Shown piece after piece: positions 35,403 through 44,223 of a stretch of 60,724 bases of DNA. The notes below the pieces were generated by a model. It was not told where the DNA came from. It worked only from the letters and a program-made list of their open reading frames with translations, and made no database searches. The position numbers and the translations under genes are program-made. Source of the stretch: an uncultured Alphaproteobacteria bacterium (lineage in GTDB: Bacteria; Pseudomonadota; Alphaproteobacteria; RF32; CAG-239). Each line of letters starts with the position of its first letter. The first letter of the stretch is position 1. The stretch spans positions 1 to 60,724 of the forward strand of contig CALXYD010000004.1 in the NCBI GenBank assembly GCA_944392865.1. The letters are read 5' to 3'.

Positions 35403-36806
35403 ATGAAAGGTATGGCAAATTTTGTTATAGGCTTTGGCCTTTCTTTGCTTAGCGTGTCGGTAGCGGGACAGCTATATTCGTCGTCATCGCAAAGTTCGTT
35501 TCGCCCCAATATTCGCCACAATATAAAGATTGACTTGTTCAAACCCAGTGACCGTGTTGCGCCGCTTAACGACAATCTTGTTATTGCCGAAGTTAAGAAA
35601 GAAACACTTTTCGCTTCCGCGCCAACCGTGTCTACGCCTAATTCCAACATTTTCGCAGCGTTCCCCCCGGCTGAAGCCGATATTTTGGACGATACGGGTC
35701 TGCAAGGATTGGAAATTGCCTATTCGCCGGAACAGAATATTGACGGGGCAGATGACGCAGAAATATTGAGCATCAATATTGATGACGATATTATTCCCAT
35801 TGATTACGAAACCGCCAGCAACAACGATTTTGGCATTGAAATAGCGCAAAGCGACGATGACAACAAAGTGGCCATGTTACCAACACATCCGCTTGCGGAA
35901 GAAGAGACTTTTGCGGCCGACAACCCCTGGGTTGTAGCAAGGGGCAGCAAGCATATTGACAATAAGAAGCTACTTGAAAAATATCAAGACAATGAACCTG
36001 AGGATTTGTTTACCGATAACGCTCAAAAAATTGCGGAAACCGATGAAAACATCTCGTATAAAGTTGCAGAGAGAATTAAACAGAGCATTATATTCCCCAT
36101 TCCCGATGAGATATTAAATGATGAAAATCTGACGCCGACATTTATTTCCGACGTCTCAGCAACAAAAAAAGACACAAGCAAAAAGAATGCGCGCGCCAAA
36201 GCCGCTCCTACCCAAAAAGAAAAAAATATTATAAGCACAGAAAACAGCGAGTTAAAGGTTTTACCAAAAAAGCCGGTAGCAAAAGCAGAGGAAAAGAAAG
36301 AATCCGGTTTTCTTAACAGTATTTCTTCCTGGTTTACCGATAAGAAAGAAACACAGCAGCCAGACAAACCCAGAAACAAACCAAAAAAAGCCGCATCCTA
36401 CAGCAGCCAGGGAGAAACTCCGCAACCGCAGACAAACAACTCCAGCAACGATGCTTTAGTCAGCTTTTATGAAACATTACAACAAACAAAAGAAGAACAA
36501 GCGAAGCGGAAGATTGTTCCTTCAGAGCTTAAACTTTCTTTCCAACCGGGGAGAGCGGAAATTTCCGGCCAGACATTGCGCTGGTTAAAAGCTTTCTCCG
36601 AAAAAGCGCAGGAGGACGCCTCCTATCTGCAAATCCGTTTAGATGCGACTGCGTCTATTGAATTGCAGAAAAAGAGACTCAACCTTCTGTATACTATTTT
36701 TATGAATAACGGCGTTGATCCCAAGAAAATAGACACAGTCTTTTCTTTGACGGAACCCAACGCTTTTGTTATCCGGACTTTACAACTGAAAAAGCGCACG
36801 CGATAG
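35403..36806 (+). CDS. Exported acidic protein with possible OmpA-like C-terminus
   Basis: About 467 residues from the ATG at 35403, which has AGGA 12 bases upstream and gives an immediate signal or anchor helix (F-V-I-G-F-G-L-S-L-L-S-V); an earlier ATG at 35364 lacks a ribosome site. A long acidic, low-complexity middle (about 60-250) and a Lys/Pro-rich stretch (about 255-355) follow. The compact C-terminal domain (about 380-465) has L-S-F-Q-P-G-R-A-E-I-S-G, a helix and R-L-N-L-L-Y-T-I-F, vaguely like an OmpA/peptidoglycan-binding fold. The key Asp/Arg residues of OmpA could not be confirmed. It is the first gene on the pilus side and may anchor the machine in the wall (inference). Confidence 0.55.
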   Translation: MKGMANFVIGFGLSLLSVSVAGQLYSSSSQSSFRPNIRHNIKIDLFKPSDRVAPLNDNLVIAEVKKETLFASAPTVSTPNSNIFAAFPPAEADILDDTGLQGLEIAYSPEQNIDGADDAEILSINIDDDIIPIDYETASNNDFGIEIAQSDDDNKVAMLPTHPLAEEETFAADNPWVVARGSKHIDNKKLLEKYQDNEPEDLFTDNAQKIAETDENISYKVAERIKQSIIFPIPDEILNDENLTPTFISDVSATKKDTSKKNARAKAAPTQKEKNIISTENSELKVLPKKPVAKAEEKKESGFLNSISSWFTDKKETQQPDKPRNKPKKAASYSSQGETPQPQTNNSSNDALVSFYETLQQTKEEQAKRKIVPSELKLSFQPGRAEISGQTLRWLKAFSEKAQEDASYLQIRLDATASIELQKKRLNLLYTIFMNNGVDPKKIDTVFSLTEPNAFVIRTLQLKKRTR

Positions 36807-36856
36807 ACCGTATTTTCCGATAACAAATAAAACGTCTTATAAATAAAGCGTTAAGC

Positions 36857-36885
36857 TTGATAAATAAAAATTTAATATTTATGGT
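36857..36885 (+). promoter_or_regulatory. Candidate promoter for the type IVb pilus genes
   Basis: TTGATA (36857-36862), a 17-base spacer and TATGGT (36880-36885), 34 bases before the ATG of the TcpQ-like lipoprotein. The surrounding 113-base gap is very AT-rich. It would allow the pil genes to be expressed separately from the preceding gene. Confidence 0.5.
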
Positions 36886-36919
36886 AGAGTTAAGAGTGGG
36901 TTAAACAGTAGGTTACATT

Positions 36920-38035
36920 ATGAAAAAGAGTTATTTATTACCGTTTTGTTTTTTATGTGTATGCGGTGTTTCCGCGTGTAGCGGCGTTTCAGGCAACAAT
37001 GAGCAAGTGGACATAATTATCCCGGAAGAGGAAGCCCCTGTCATTGACGCTACGGTTAACCCTTATAACCGGTGTGGCGTTAACGGGATTAGCTGCAACG
37101 ATACAGCGTTGACCAACTACACCAAAACCGAAGCAGACTACCGGGCTTACGGAGAGAGGACTAAGCGCGACCACCTGTATACGACTTCCGGAGCGGGGAA
37201 TAACCTTACGGCAACCATACAGCCCGGCCTTGAAGACGATGTTGTTGTTCCAAAGGTTGTCGTCCGTGATACCGTGAGAGCAAAGAATACCCGCAAATAT
37301 ATGGTTGATGACGGTGTGTTTAGCGAGACAGGGTCGCTGGAGCTAGAGACACAGCCCGAGGAATATGCTTTTTCGGCGCCAATTCTCCCGAAAAAAGAGG
37401 AACCTAAAGCTGAAGTGCAACCAGAGCCGCAGCCTGAGACCATCAAAAACAGCAAAGGGCAGGTTATTATACGCAAGCCGGCAACAAAACAGAATCAGAT
37501 TAAGCGCGGCGATAACGTTAAGACAGTTGAAATTCGCGAAGTCAAGGTAAATTCTGAAGATGGAGAAACATACGAAATTGTATGCGAAGAAGAATGCGAT
37601 GATATTTTAAATGATGACGTTATTACTTCGGAATTTACGGAAGAATCTTTTGATATTGCCGATTATGTTGAAGAAACCGGTGATGACGATATTGAATTTA
37701 CCGATGTCGGAAAAGAAAAGAAAATGGTTGCCGATGTATCCATTGACGAAGTTCAGATTGGCGATGACACCGTATTGACCTGGGAGGCTGAAGAAGGTGA
37801 GAATCTGCGTGAGCTTCTGACAAAGTGGAGCGCTATGTCCGGCTGGAAGTTGCTTTGGAACACGAATCGCAATTATATTTTAAGTGCCGGCGTTATGTTC
37901 AAGGGTAAATTTGCCGATGTCAGCTCTGCGCTTATCCGTGCATTTGCAAGGGCAAGGCCGGCGCCTATCGCCACTTATTATAAAGGTAACCGTGTTATAG
38001 TTGTTGAAACAATGGAGAACGAGAATGCTTACTAA
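36920..38035 (+). CDS. TcpQ/PilL-like lipoprotein
   Basis: A 371-residue lipoprotein (lipobox V-S-A-C, Cys20). A long acidic and proline-rich middle leads to a C-terminal TcpQ-type domain (about 290-368). That domain includes T-W-E-A-E-E-G-E-N-L-R-E-L-L, W-S-A-M-S-G-W-K-L-L-W and V-S-S-A-L-I-R-A-F, the pattern of TcpQ and of the PilL C-terminus. In type IVb pili such lipoproteins act with the PilN/TcpC secretin at the outer membrane. Its end overlaps the pilN start by 11 bases. Confidence 0.75.
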   Translation: MKKSYLLPFCFLCVCGVSACSGVSGNNEQVDIIIPEEEAPVIDATVNPYNRCGVNGISCNDTALTNYTKTEADYRAYGERTKRDHLYTTSGAGNNLTATIQPGLEDDVVVPKVVVRDTVRAKNTRKYMVDDGVFSETGSLELETQPEEYAFSAPILPKKEEPKAEVQPEPQPETIKNSKGQVIIRKPATKQNQIKRGDNVKTVEIREVKVNSEDGETYEIVCEEECDDILNDDVITSEFTEESFDIADYVEETGDDDIEFTDVGKEKKMVADVSIDEVQIGDDTVLTWEAEEGENLRELLTKWSAMSGWKLLWNTNRNYILSAGVMFKGKFADVSSALIRAFARARPAPIATYYKGNRVIVVETMENENAY

Positions 38036-39629
38036 CAACAAAATTTTAATCGGGTTTGCAGGTATTTTGTTAATGGGCGTTGCCTCGTGCTCCCTGCCAA
38101 CGGATTATGATGCCGCACTTGAGCGAGATGTGGACGCGACGATTAAGTATAAAGAAGATGCAAAAGCGCCGCAAACTGTTGCCGATACAGATGTTATTCG
38201 TATCAAAGATGATATATGGCTTGGCGATACGAGTGAAATTGAGTATGAAGGCGACAAACCTCTGCCGGGATATCTGGAGACAGCCGACGGCGTTACTTTG
38301 GTTAGCAACCGCCCGATTACGCTCTATGAAATCGGGAGCATGATAAGCCAGATAAGTTCAATTAAAATCCGCTTTGCGCCGCAATTGGAAGGTCCGGCAA
38401 AAGCGGCGGCAGATAAAAATGCGCCTACGGTTGAAAAAGTTGGGTCAAAATGGTCTGATACATCAAGGATGCTTGTTTCCTACAAAGGTTCGCTCAGCGG
38501 TTTGTTAGACGAAGTTTGTTCCCACTTCGGCGTATGGTGGAAGTATGAACACGGTGAGATTTACATTTACAAATATACAACAAAAACCTTTACGCTTTAT
38601 TCATTGCCGACAAAGCCGTCAATGACTTCGAGCGTTAGCAGCTCTTCAGGCGGCGGCAGTATTACGAGCGGTGTTTCCGGTATTGATTTGTGGGCGAATA
38701 TTATTACCGCAGTTAAGTCTATGCTAGGTTCCGGTTCCAGCCTGATTACAGATCAGATGAACGGTACGTTGACGATTACTGCAACGCCTACGGAAATAAA
38801 GAAAGTTGCAAAATTTATAAATGAGCAAAATATCCGACTGTCCAGACAAGTGGCAATCAGCGTCAAAGTTTTGCAAGTTGAAGTTGACGAATCGCGCGGG
38901 TTCGGGTTTGATTTGGATGCGGCGTTTAGAGACAGAACGGCTTCCGGCGGAAATATCACGCTCGGCGATAATAACTTTGGTCCGACAGGCTTGGTTGATG
39001 GCAACAGTGGTATGTCCATGAAAATATTGAGCGGAGATATTACGGTTAATGCAGCTATACAAGCTTTGTCCACCCAAGGCGTAACCACGTTGGTGACCAG
39101 TGGTACGGTTACAACGATGAATAATAAGCCGGCACCTATTCAGGTTGTTAAGACACAGAATTACATTTCCGAATACACCAAAACGAATAACGGTACCGTG
39201 GGCGGTGAGGCCAGTTACGATGTTACGGTTGAAACCGAAGAAATTGAGACAGGTTTTACGTTAGATGTTTTACCGCGCATTATGGATCACGGGCGTTTGA
39301 TGATGCTGTTTAGTTTGAACTTGTCAGATTTGCTTGATTTGGAAAATGTTAGTTTGGACAGCTCGGAAGAATCCGGCTATATTCAGAATCCGATTATTGA
39401 GGAACGCGGATTCTCTCAAGAAGTGGCTTTGAAGTCTGGCGAAACTCTGGTTCTTTCCGGTTATGAACGTGTTGAAACAACCAGCGATAAAGCCGGATTA
39501 GGCGAAGCAAATAACAATATCATCGGCGGTCATGAAAAAGTTGATAAGACGCGTAGTATTGTGGTTATTTTGTTAACGCCGATTGTATTAGAATCGCCTT
39601 TAATGCCGGAATCACGTATGAAATTTTAG
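38025..39629 (+). CDS. pilN: PilN/BfpB/TcpC-type outer-membrane secretin lipoprotein
   Basis: A 534-residue secretin. The ATG at 38025 is preceded by GGAGA and gives a lipoprotein signal with lipobox V-A-S-C; an earlier in-frame ATG lacks these. The N-terminal region has N-type domains (I-T-L-Y-E-I-G-S-M-I; L-V-S-Y-K-G-S-L-S-G-L-L-D) and a Ser/Gly-rich loop (about 205-225). The C-terminal secretin domain (about 280-530) carries V-A-I-S-V-K-V-L-Q-V-E-V, I-Q-A-L-S-T-Q-G and a V-I-L-L-T-P-I-V end. It is the outer-membrane pore for the type IVb pilus. Order pilN-O-P-Q-R matches the R64 thin pilus. Confidence 0.92.
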   Translation: MLTNNKILIGFAGILLMGVASCSLPTDYDAALERDVDATIKYKEDAKAPQTVADTDVIRIKDDIWLGDTSEIEYEGDKPLPGYLETADGVTLVSNRPITLYEIGSMISQISSIKIRFAPQLEGPAKAAADKNAPTVEKVGSKWSDTSRMLVSYKGSLSGLLDEVCSHFGVWWKYEHGEIYIYKYTTKTFTLYSLPTKPSMTSSVSSSSGGGSITSGVSGIDLWANIITAVKSMLGSGSSLITDQMNGTLTITATPTEIKKVAKFINEQNIRLSRQVAISVKVLQVEVDESRGFGFDLDAAFRDRTASGGNITLGDNNFGPTGLVDGNSGMSMKILSGDITVNAAIQALSTQGVTTLVTSGTVTTMNNKPAPIQVVKTQNYISEYTKTNNGTVGGEASYDVTVETEEIETGFTLDVLPRIMDHGRLMMLFSLNLSDLLDLENVSLDSSEESGYIQNPIIEERGFSQEVALKSGETLVLSGYERVETTSDKAGLGEANNNIIGGHEKVDKTRSIVVILLTPIVLESPLMPESRMKF

Positions 39630-39640
39630 GGGAATAAGCC

Positions 39641-40918
39641 GTGGCGGAAGATGAAGACAATACATTATTAGATGCGGATGATCCGTCAGCAGAAGGCAGT
39701 AAAGAATGGGCTTCCAGCTTTACTGTTGACGGTGTTCAGTATGCGGCAAGCATTTTTTGGGAAAGTCTGCAGAATGTCGAGGCTCCTTTTCTTGATGCGA
39801 AAGAAGCAGCGGAAAATGTATTAGTCGGCGCGGATTTGTTCTGTGTTAAGCACGGTAAATCTCCGCAGCTCGGTTTGGCTCTTTCGTCACAGGGTTTCAA
39901 GAAAGGTATGAAAGTTGCCGCCGTTGCCGCGGTTACGGCGATGAGCGATGCTTCGTCACTTCTGGCTGTCTTTAAGGTTGATGCCGGATACTGGTATTTA
40001 TGCGTCAGAAATGATGTTATCTTGTCTGACGGCGATGTTCTCTTTGTAAAAGAGGAAGACGCTCGCGAGCAATTTATGTCAATGCTTTCCGTTCCGGATT
40101 GGTCACGGAAAATTGCTCCAGAAGAGTGGGGAATTGATGAAACCGAGCAGAAGAGCCTATCAGAGGTTTTTGCGCAAGGACTTGATGTCCAGTTGGAAAA
40201 AATCAACGCTTTGCGCGGCGCGGAATTAGCCATTGTCGTTGTTTTATCAATTGCTGCCGGTGCATGGCTGGTTATGTTTATTGCCAATACCTTTTTTGCG
40301 ACAAAAACACAGGAAAATAAAGTCGTTACCCGAAGGGCGCAAAAGAAAGTTGTTAAAGAGGTTGAGAAGATTGTTCCGGCACCTTGGGAATCGATGGTTG
40401 ATACGGAGTGGCTTTTAGATAATTGCCGAGACAGAATCCAAGCGCTGGTTGCTATTTCAACTCCGGGGTGGGTGAACGGCGGCGTTACATGTTCGGCCTC
40501 CGGCGTGGTTACATCGTGGCGTCGCGAAATGGGGCGCTTGTCTTGGATTGAACTGGCATTATCTTACTCGGGAATGACCTTTACGAATAAAACGATTGAC
40601 CCCAGGGGAACATCCGTTACCGTATCTCTTCCTTTTCAATCGGTAAAGAAGGTCAATTCTATCCCGACAAAAAATATGACACAGCTTAGAAATATGATAA
40701 ATGACTTGTTTCAGACGCTTAATATGTCCATTTCTTTGACGGAAGGGCAAGTTCGCGCCGGAAAGAAAGTTTATGGTTCTTTAAATTTCAGGCTTAATTC
40801 TACATACGATCCAAATGTTTGGAAACCGATGTTAACAAAATTTTCAGGACTTAAGGTTAATAATATACGTTATAATAACGGCGTATGGAATTATGAGGGG
40901 ACAATTTATGTTCAGTAG
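39641..40918 (+). CDS. pilO: Type IVb pilus accessory protein PilO
   Basis: A 425-residue protein of the PilO (R64 type) accessory family. The N-terminal actin-like or cytoplasmic half (about 1-190) starts F-T-V-D-G-V-Q-Y-A-A-S-I-F-W. One membrane helix (about 193-218) precedes a periplasmic C-terminal domain. PilO of this family is thought to link cytoplasmic and periplasmic parts of the assembly machine. The start is GTG with a strong AGGGGA eight bases upstream. Length is close to R64 PilO. It ends inside the pilP start by an 11-base overlap. Confidence 0.86.
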   Translation: MAEDEDNTLLDADDPSAEGSKEWASSFTVDGVQYAASIFWESLQNVEAPFLDAKEAAENVLVGADLFCVKHGKSPQLGLALSSQGFKKGMKVAAVAAVTAMSDASSLLAVFKVDAGYWYLCVRNDVILSDGDVLFVKEEDAREQFMSMLSVPDWSRKIAPEEWGIDETEQKSLSEVFAQGLDVQLEKINALRGAELAIVVVLSIAAGAWLVMFIANTFFATKTQENKVVTRRAQKKVVKEVEKIVPAPWESMVDTEWLLDNCRDRIQALVAISTPGWVNGGVTCSASGVVTSWRREMGRLSWIELALSYSGMTFTNKTIDPRGTSVTVSLPFQSVKKVNSIPTKNMTQLRNMINDLFQTLNMSISLTEGQVRAGKKVYGSLNFRLNSTYDPNVWKPMLTKFSGLKVNNIRYNNGVWNYEGTIYVQ

Positions 40919-42527
40919 GAAGCAAAATATATTCTTGAAATTATTTGTTTTTGCCCTGTTAGCGGCATCGATGCCTGTATATGCGGAAAATGCGCCGGTC
41001 ATATCCGTCAGCGATGCTAATTTGCCTATCAATGTCTCGGATAAAACAAATAATGCCCCTAGTACTAATAGCGGCAAACAGGCGCTTGTTTCGCCATCAA
41101 AGGCTAAAAGTGTTTCTACGAATGCCCCGAAAGCAACTGCTCCTGCCGTATCGAATCCGGCGCAAGCGGCTTCTATGATACAGAATGCGAATCTGCCAAC
41201 TTCAAATGATAATGATTTGGCAAACGCTAACACATCAATGCAATCGGTATCTGCATCAGTTCCGGCGAAAGGTTCAGCTAACGCCGGTATGCCCGTGGCG
41301 GCACCTGCGGCAGCAAAAACACAAGATCAAGGCTCAGCCCCTGCCCTTCCGGCGGCCGGAGCGTATCCTGCAGCAAATAATAATGCCGCGACAGCTGCTG
41401 ATTTTAATTTTGATTTAAAAATGAAATCTATCAATGCGCCGGCTCAACCGGCAGCTCCTCAGAAAGCCGATTCTCCTGCGTCAGCGTCTGCTTTAAATGA
41501 TGCTGATTTACCTAAGGACATTCAATATAAAGCGAATCCGGTAGAAGCTTTAGGAAACAGCGTTTTATCACAAATGGACAGCGATTTGTTCTCACAGATG
41601 TCTGAGATTGAAAAAAGTACGACTTTGCTTACCCTTGAGTTGCGTAGAGAAAAAATCCGCAATGAAATTGAGGCTCAACGTGCTATCCGTAAAAAAAATG
41701 CGGAAGATTTAGAGAGGCAGAAAGAAGAACGCAGATTGCAATCTTTAGAAAAAGAGAAGCAAATTGAAGCGCAAGTCTTAAAAGAAAAACAGGCACTATT
41801 AGATAAAGAGCAACTGTTTGAGATTTTGAAGCAACGCAAACTGTTAAATGCTTATATGAACCAAATGTTGGTTAATCAGCAAAAATGGCTTAAAGAAAAG
41901 GAAAGCCTGTATGCGCAAATTGCGGCAGTTGAAAGCGAGAAAAAAGAGCTTATAGAATTGTTTAAGCAACGTATCGGAAAAGTTTTGGACGCTTCGGCGA
42001 AAAATATTCAGGTTGCGGAAGCCGCAAAAGCGAATTTTGAACGTATTGTTAAGAATTTAAAGGCCAGAAACGAACAACTTCGTAAACGTGTTGCCGCAGA
42101 TGCGCAGATTATCAAAAATGCTAAAAACAGCTTATACCTCAAATCACAATCGATTGATGAGCTGAAGAGTAAAAATGCGGCAGTGGCAGCAATGATGGCT
42201 TCAGCAACGGCATCTGATGCAAGCGATGATGTTTTAGCTGAGGAGGATATGGCTGTGGAAGAAGAAGCACCGGCAAAGTTGAGTTCGCAATATGCTATTT
42301 TAGGCATTAGCGGCAGAGCCAATGATATGGTTGTTGAAGTTATTGATATAAACGGACAACCGTTATCGTTGAAAATAGGTTCCCCATTACCGACGGGACA
42401 TATTGTCAGTGAAATCGGTGCCGATTATGCCAAATTCAGCAGAGATGGCGAAGATGATTACTTGTATGTCGGGCGAACCATTGACGGTTATATTCCGACG
42501 CTTAAAGAGGATACGAAAAAGAAATAG
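40908..42527 (+). CDS. pilP: Enlarged PilP-like periplasmic protein with coiled coil
   Basis: A 539-residue protein. The ATG at 40908 has GAGGGG seven bases upstream, preferred over 40893. Signal peptide at about 1-26 (P-V-Y-A cleavage). An Ala/Pro/Ser/Asn-rich linker (about 30-185), a long coiled coil (about 210-420) and a small C-terminal beta domain (about 455-535) follow. The last contains Y-A-I-L-G-I-S-G-R, L-K-I-G-S-P-L-P-T-G-H-I-V and D-Y-L-Y-V-G-R, as in PilP. R64 PilP is only about 150 residues, so roughly 390 residues of linker and coiled coil have been added. PilP normally links the secretin to the inner-membrane complex. Confidence 0.78.
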   Translation: MFSRKQNIFLKLFVFALLAASMPVYAENAPVISVSDANLPINVSDKTNNAPSTNSGKQALVSPSKAKSVSTNAPKATAPAVSNPAQAASMIQNANLPTSNDNDLANANTSMQSVSASVPAKGSANAGMPVAAPAAAKTQDQGSAPALPAAGAYPAANNNAATAADFNFDLKMKSINAPAQPAAPQKADSPASASALNDADLPKDIQYKANPVEALGNSVLSQMDSDLFSQMSEIEKSTTLLTLELRREKIRNEIEAQRAIRKKNAEDLERQKEERRLQSLEKEKQIEAQVLKEKQALLDKEQLFEILKQRKLLNAYMNQMLVNQQKWLKEKESLYAQIAAVESEKKELIELFKQRIGKVLDASAKNIQVAEAAKANFERIVKNLKARNEQLRKRVAADAQIIKNAKNSLYLKSQSIDELKSKNAAVAAMMASATASDASDDVLAEEDMAVEEEAPAKLSSQYAILGISGRANDMVVEVIDINGQPLSLKIGSPLPTGHIVSEIGADYAKFSRDGEDDYLYVGRTIDGYIPTLKEDTKKK

Positions 42528-42551
42528 TTTTAGGAATCCGGGTAAACAGAT

Positions 42552-44210
42552 ATGGCAGAAGAGCAAAAAGATACGACAAAGCAACAGCAAAGCCCTGAAT
42601 CTAATTTTGAAGATGAAGATGGCGGCGCTTCGCAAGTTAAGAAAGTTAACTTGTTTGACCAGTTGTTTGCCAATAATAATAAATTATTGACGGTCAACGG
42701 TTCGGATTTTGCCATTTCAAATGAAACACGGCGCTTGCTGGCGTTGTTTTCCGACGGAACTTTTCTGGTATCCAAGGATAACCGTTTTGATGGTGCGGTT
42801 TATAACTTTGAAGCTAATGTCAAACGGCGGAAAATTCCGATTAAGCCGCCGAGGTTCGTTACCTTAAATGAGATTGCTGCTATTTATGCATACGCTGAAC
42901 GCGGCGCAGGTACAGTTGATGTGTCTGCCGAAGAAGCCGAAGATATGCAGATGCAAATCGACTTCATCAATATTATTCAAAGAGCCTCGCAAAAAAAAGT
43001 TTCCGACGTACACATTATCGTCGGTTCGTCTTCGACAGTTTTGTTTCGTGAAAACGGTATTATGGTTAAACAAAACGAATACGGCGGAGAGTGGGGCGAA
43101 GCGTTTGTGCGTTCGGTTTTTGCGTCAGCGGATATTTCCGACTCCAACTATTCGCAAAACGAATTTCAGGGTGCGCAAAAGCTAGGTTCTACACCGTTAC
43201 GTGGCTCTAAAGGAAAGTTGATGTTGCCGCATAACGTGTTGGCCATTCGTTTGCAATTTAACCCTATCGCGTTCGGTTCACAATATTTGGTTATGCGTCT
43301 TCTGTATGCCGATGACAACCCTGAAGGCAGCTCAGATTTGCGTTCTCTCGGGCTTGGCAAATACGAAGAAGATTTATTCTATAAAATGCGCAGTATGGCG
43401 GTCGGCTTGAACGTTGTTGCCGGACCGACGGGTTCCGGAAAATCAACAACGTTGCAAAGAAATATGATTAAACTACTGCAAGAAAAAAATTATCAGATAA
43501 ATCTGCTGACCGTGGAAGACCCGCCGGAGTATCCTATTCCAGGGGCGCGGCAGATGCCAGTTACCAATGCCAATACAGAAGAAGAAAAGAATGAACAGTT
43601 TACGAAGGCTTTGTCTGCAGCGCTCCGTTCCGACCCGGATGTTATTCTTGTTGGTGAAACGCGTTCTCTGTCTACGGCGGAATTAACTTTTAAGGGCGCA
43701 CTTTCCGGCCACGGCGTGTGGACAACATTGCACGCGAACTCAGCGCCGGCGATTGTTACCCGTTTGCGCGATATGGGTATCCAACCATATTTGCTGAATG
43801 ACCCGGAATTGGTTAAGGGACTTGTTTCTCAACGTTTGTTCCGTAAACTTTGCCCCAATTGCCGCCAGTCGATTAAGACAAAAGAAGGTTCTCCTGAATT
43901 TGAGCGCTTGCGCAATGCTTTGGGCGATTATGGTATAGATAACGTTTATGTCAGTGGCCCTGGCTGCAAAGCATGCGGTTATAAAGGCTTTAAGGGAAGA
44001 ATGGCTGTTGATGAGATTATTTTGCCGGATTCACACTTTTTGAAACTGATGATTGATAATGAAACGGCTAAAGCTATTGACTATTGGGTCAGCGAACTTA
44101 ACGGCCGTCCGTTAAAAGATGCCGCGATTGAGCGTATGATTAAAGGGCAAATTGATATGGACGAAGTTGAGCGTTGGTGCGGATTGATTGACCAGCGTCC
44201 GGTATACTAA
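42552..44210 (+). CDS. pilQ: Type IVb pilus assembly ATPase PilQ (GspE/PilB family)
   Basis: A 552-residue GspE-family ATPase that drives pilus extension. An N-terminal domain of about 230 residues precedes the catalytic motifs: Walker A G-P-T-G-S-G-K-S-T-T-L (about 295), Asp box L-T-V-E-D-P-P-E-Y, Walker B V-I-L-V-G-E-T-R and His box W-T-T-L-H-A-N-S. The Zn-binding tetracysteine (C-P-N-C ... C-K-A-C-G-Y) seen in GspE/PilB and PilQ(R64) is present at about 435-480. Length agrees with R64 PilQ. Follows pilP after 24 bases. Confidence 0.93.
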   Translation: MAEEQKDTTKQQQSPESNFEDEDGGASQVKKVNLFDQLFANNNKLLTVNGSDFAISNETRRLLALFSDGTFLVSKDNRFDGAVYNFEANVKRRKIPIKPPRFVTLNEIAAIYAYAERGAGTVDVSAEEAEDMQMQIDFINIIQRASQKKVSDVHIIVGSSSTVLFRENGIMVKQNEYGGEWGEAFVRSVFASADISDSNYSQNEFQGAQKLGSTPLRGSKGKLMLPHNVLAIRLQFNPIAFGSQYLVMRLLYADDNPEGSSDLRSLGLGKYEEDLFYKMRSMAVGLNVVAGPTGSGKSTTLQRNMIKLLQEKNYQINLLTVEDPPEYPIPGARQMPVTNANTEEEKNEQFTKALSAALRSDPDVILVGETRSLSTAELTFKGALSGHGVWTTLHANSAPAIVTRLRDMGIQPYLLNDPELVKGLVSQRLFRKLCPNCRQSIKTKEGSPEFERLRNALGDYGIDNVYVSGPGCKACGYKGFKGRMAVDEIILPDSHFLKLMIDNETAKAIDYWVSELNGRPLKDAAIERMIKGQIDMDEVERWCGLIDQRPVY

Positions 44211-44223
44211 GAGGTAATTGTAT

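Noticed and set aside
39736..40287. 183-codon antisense frame within pilO
   Set aside because: PilO is well supported on the plus strand; the antisense frame has no ribosome site or recognisable motif.
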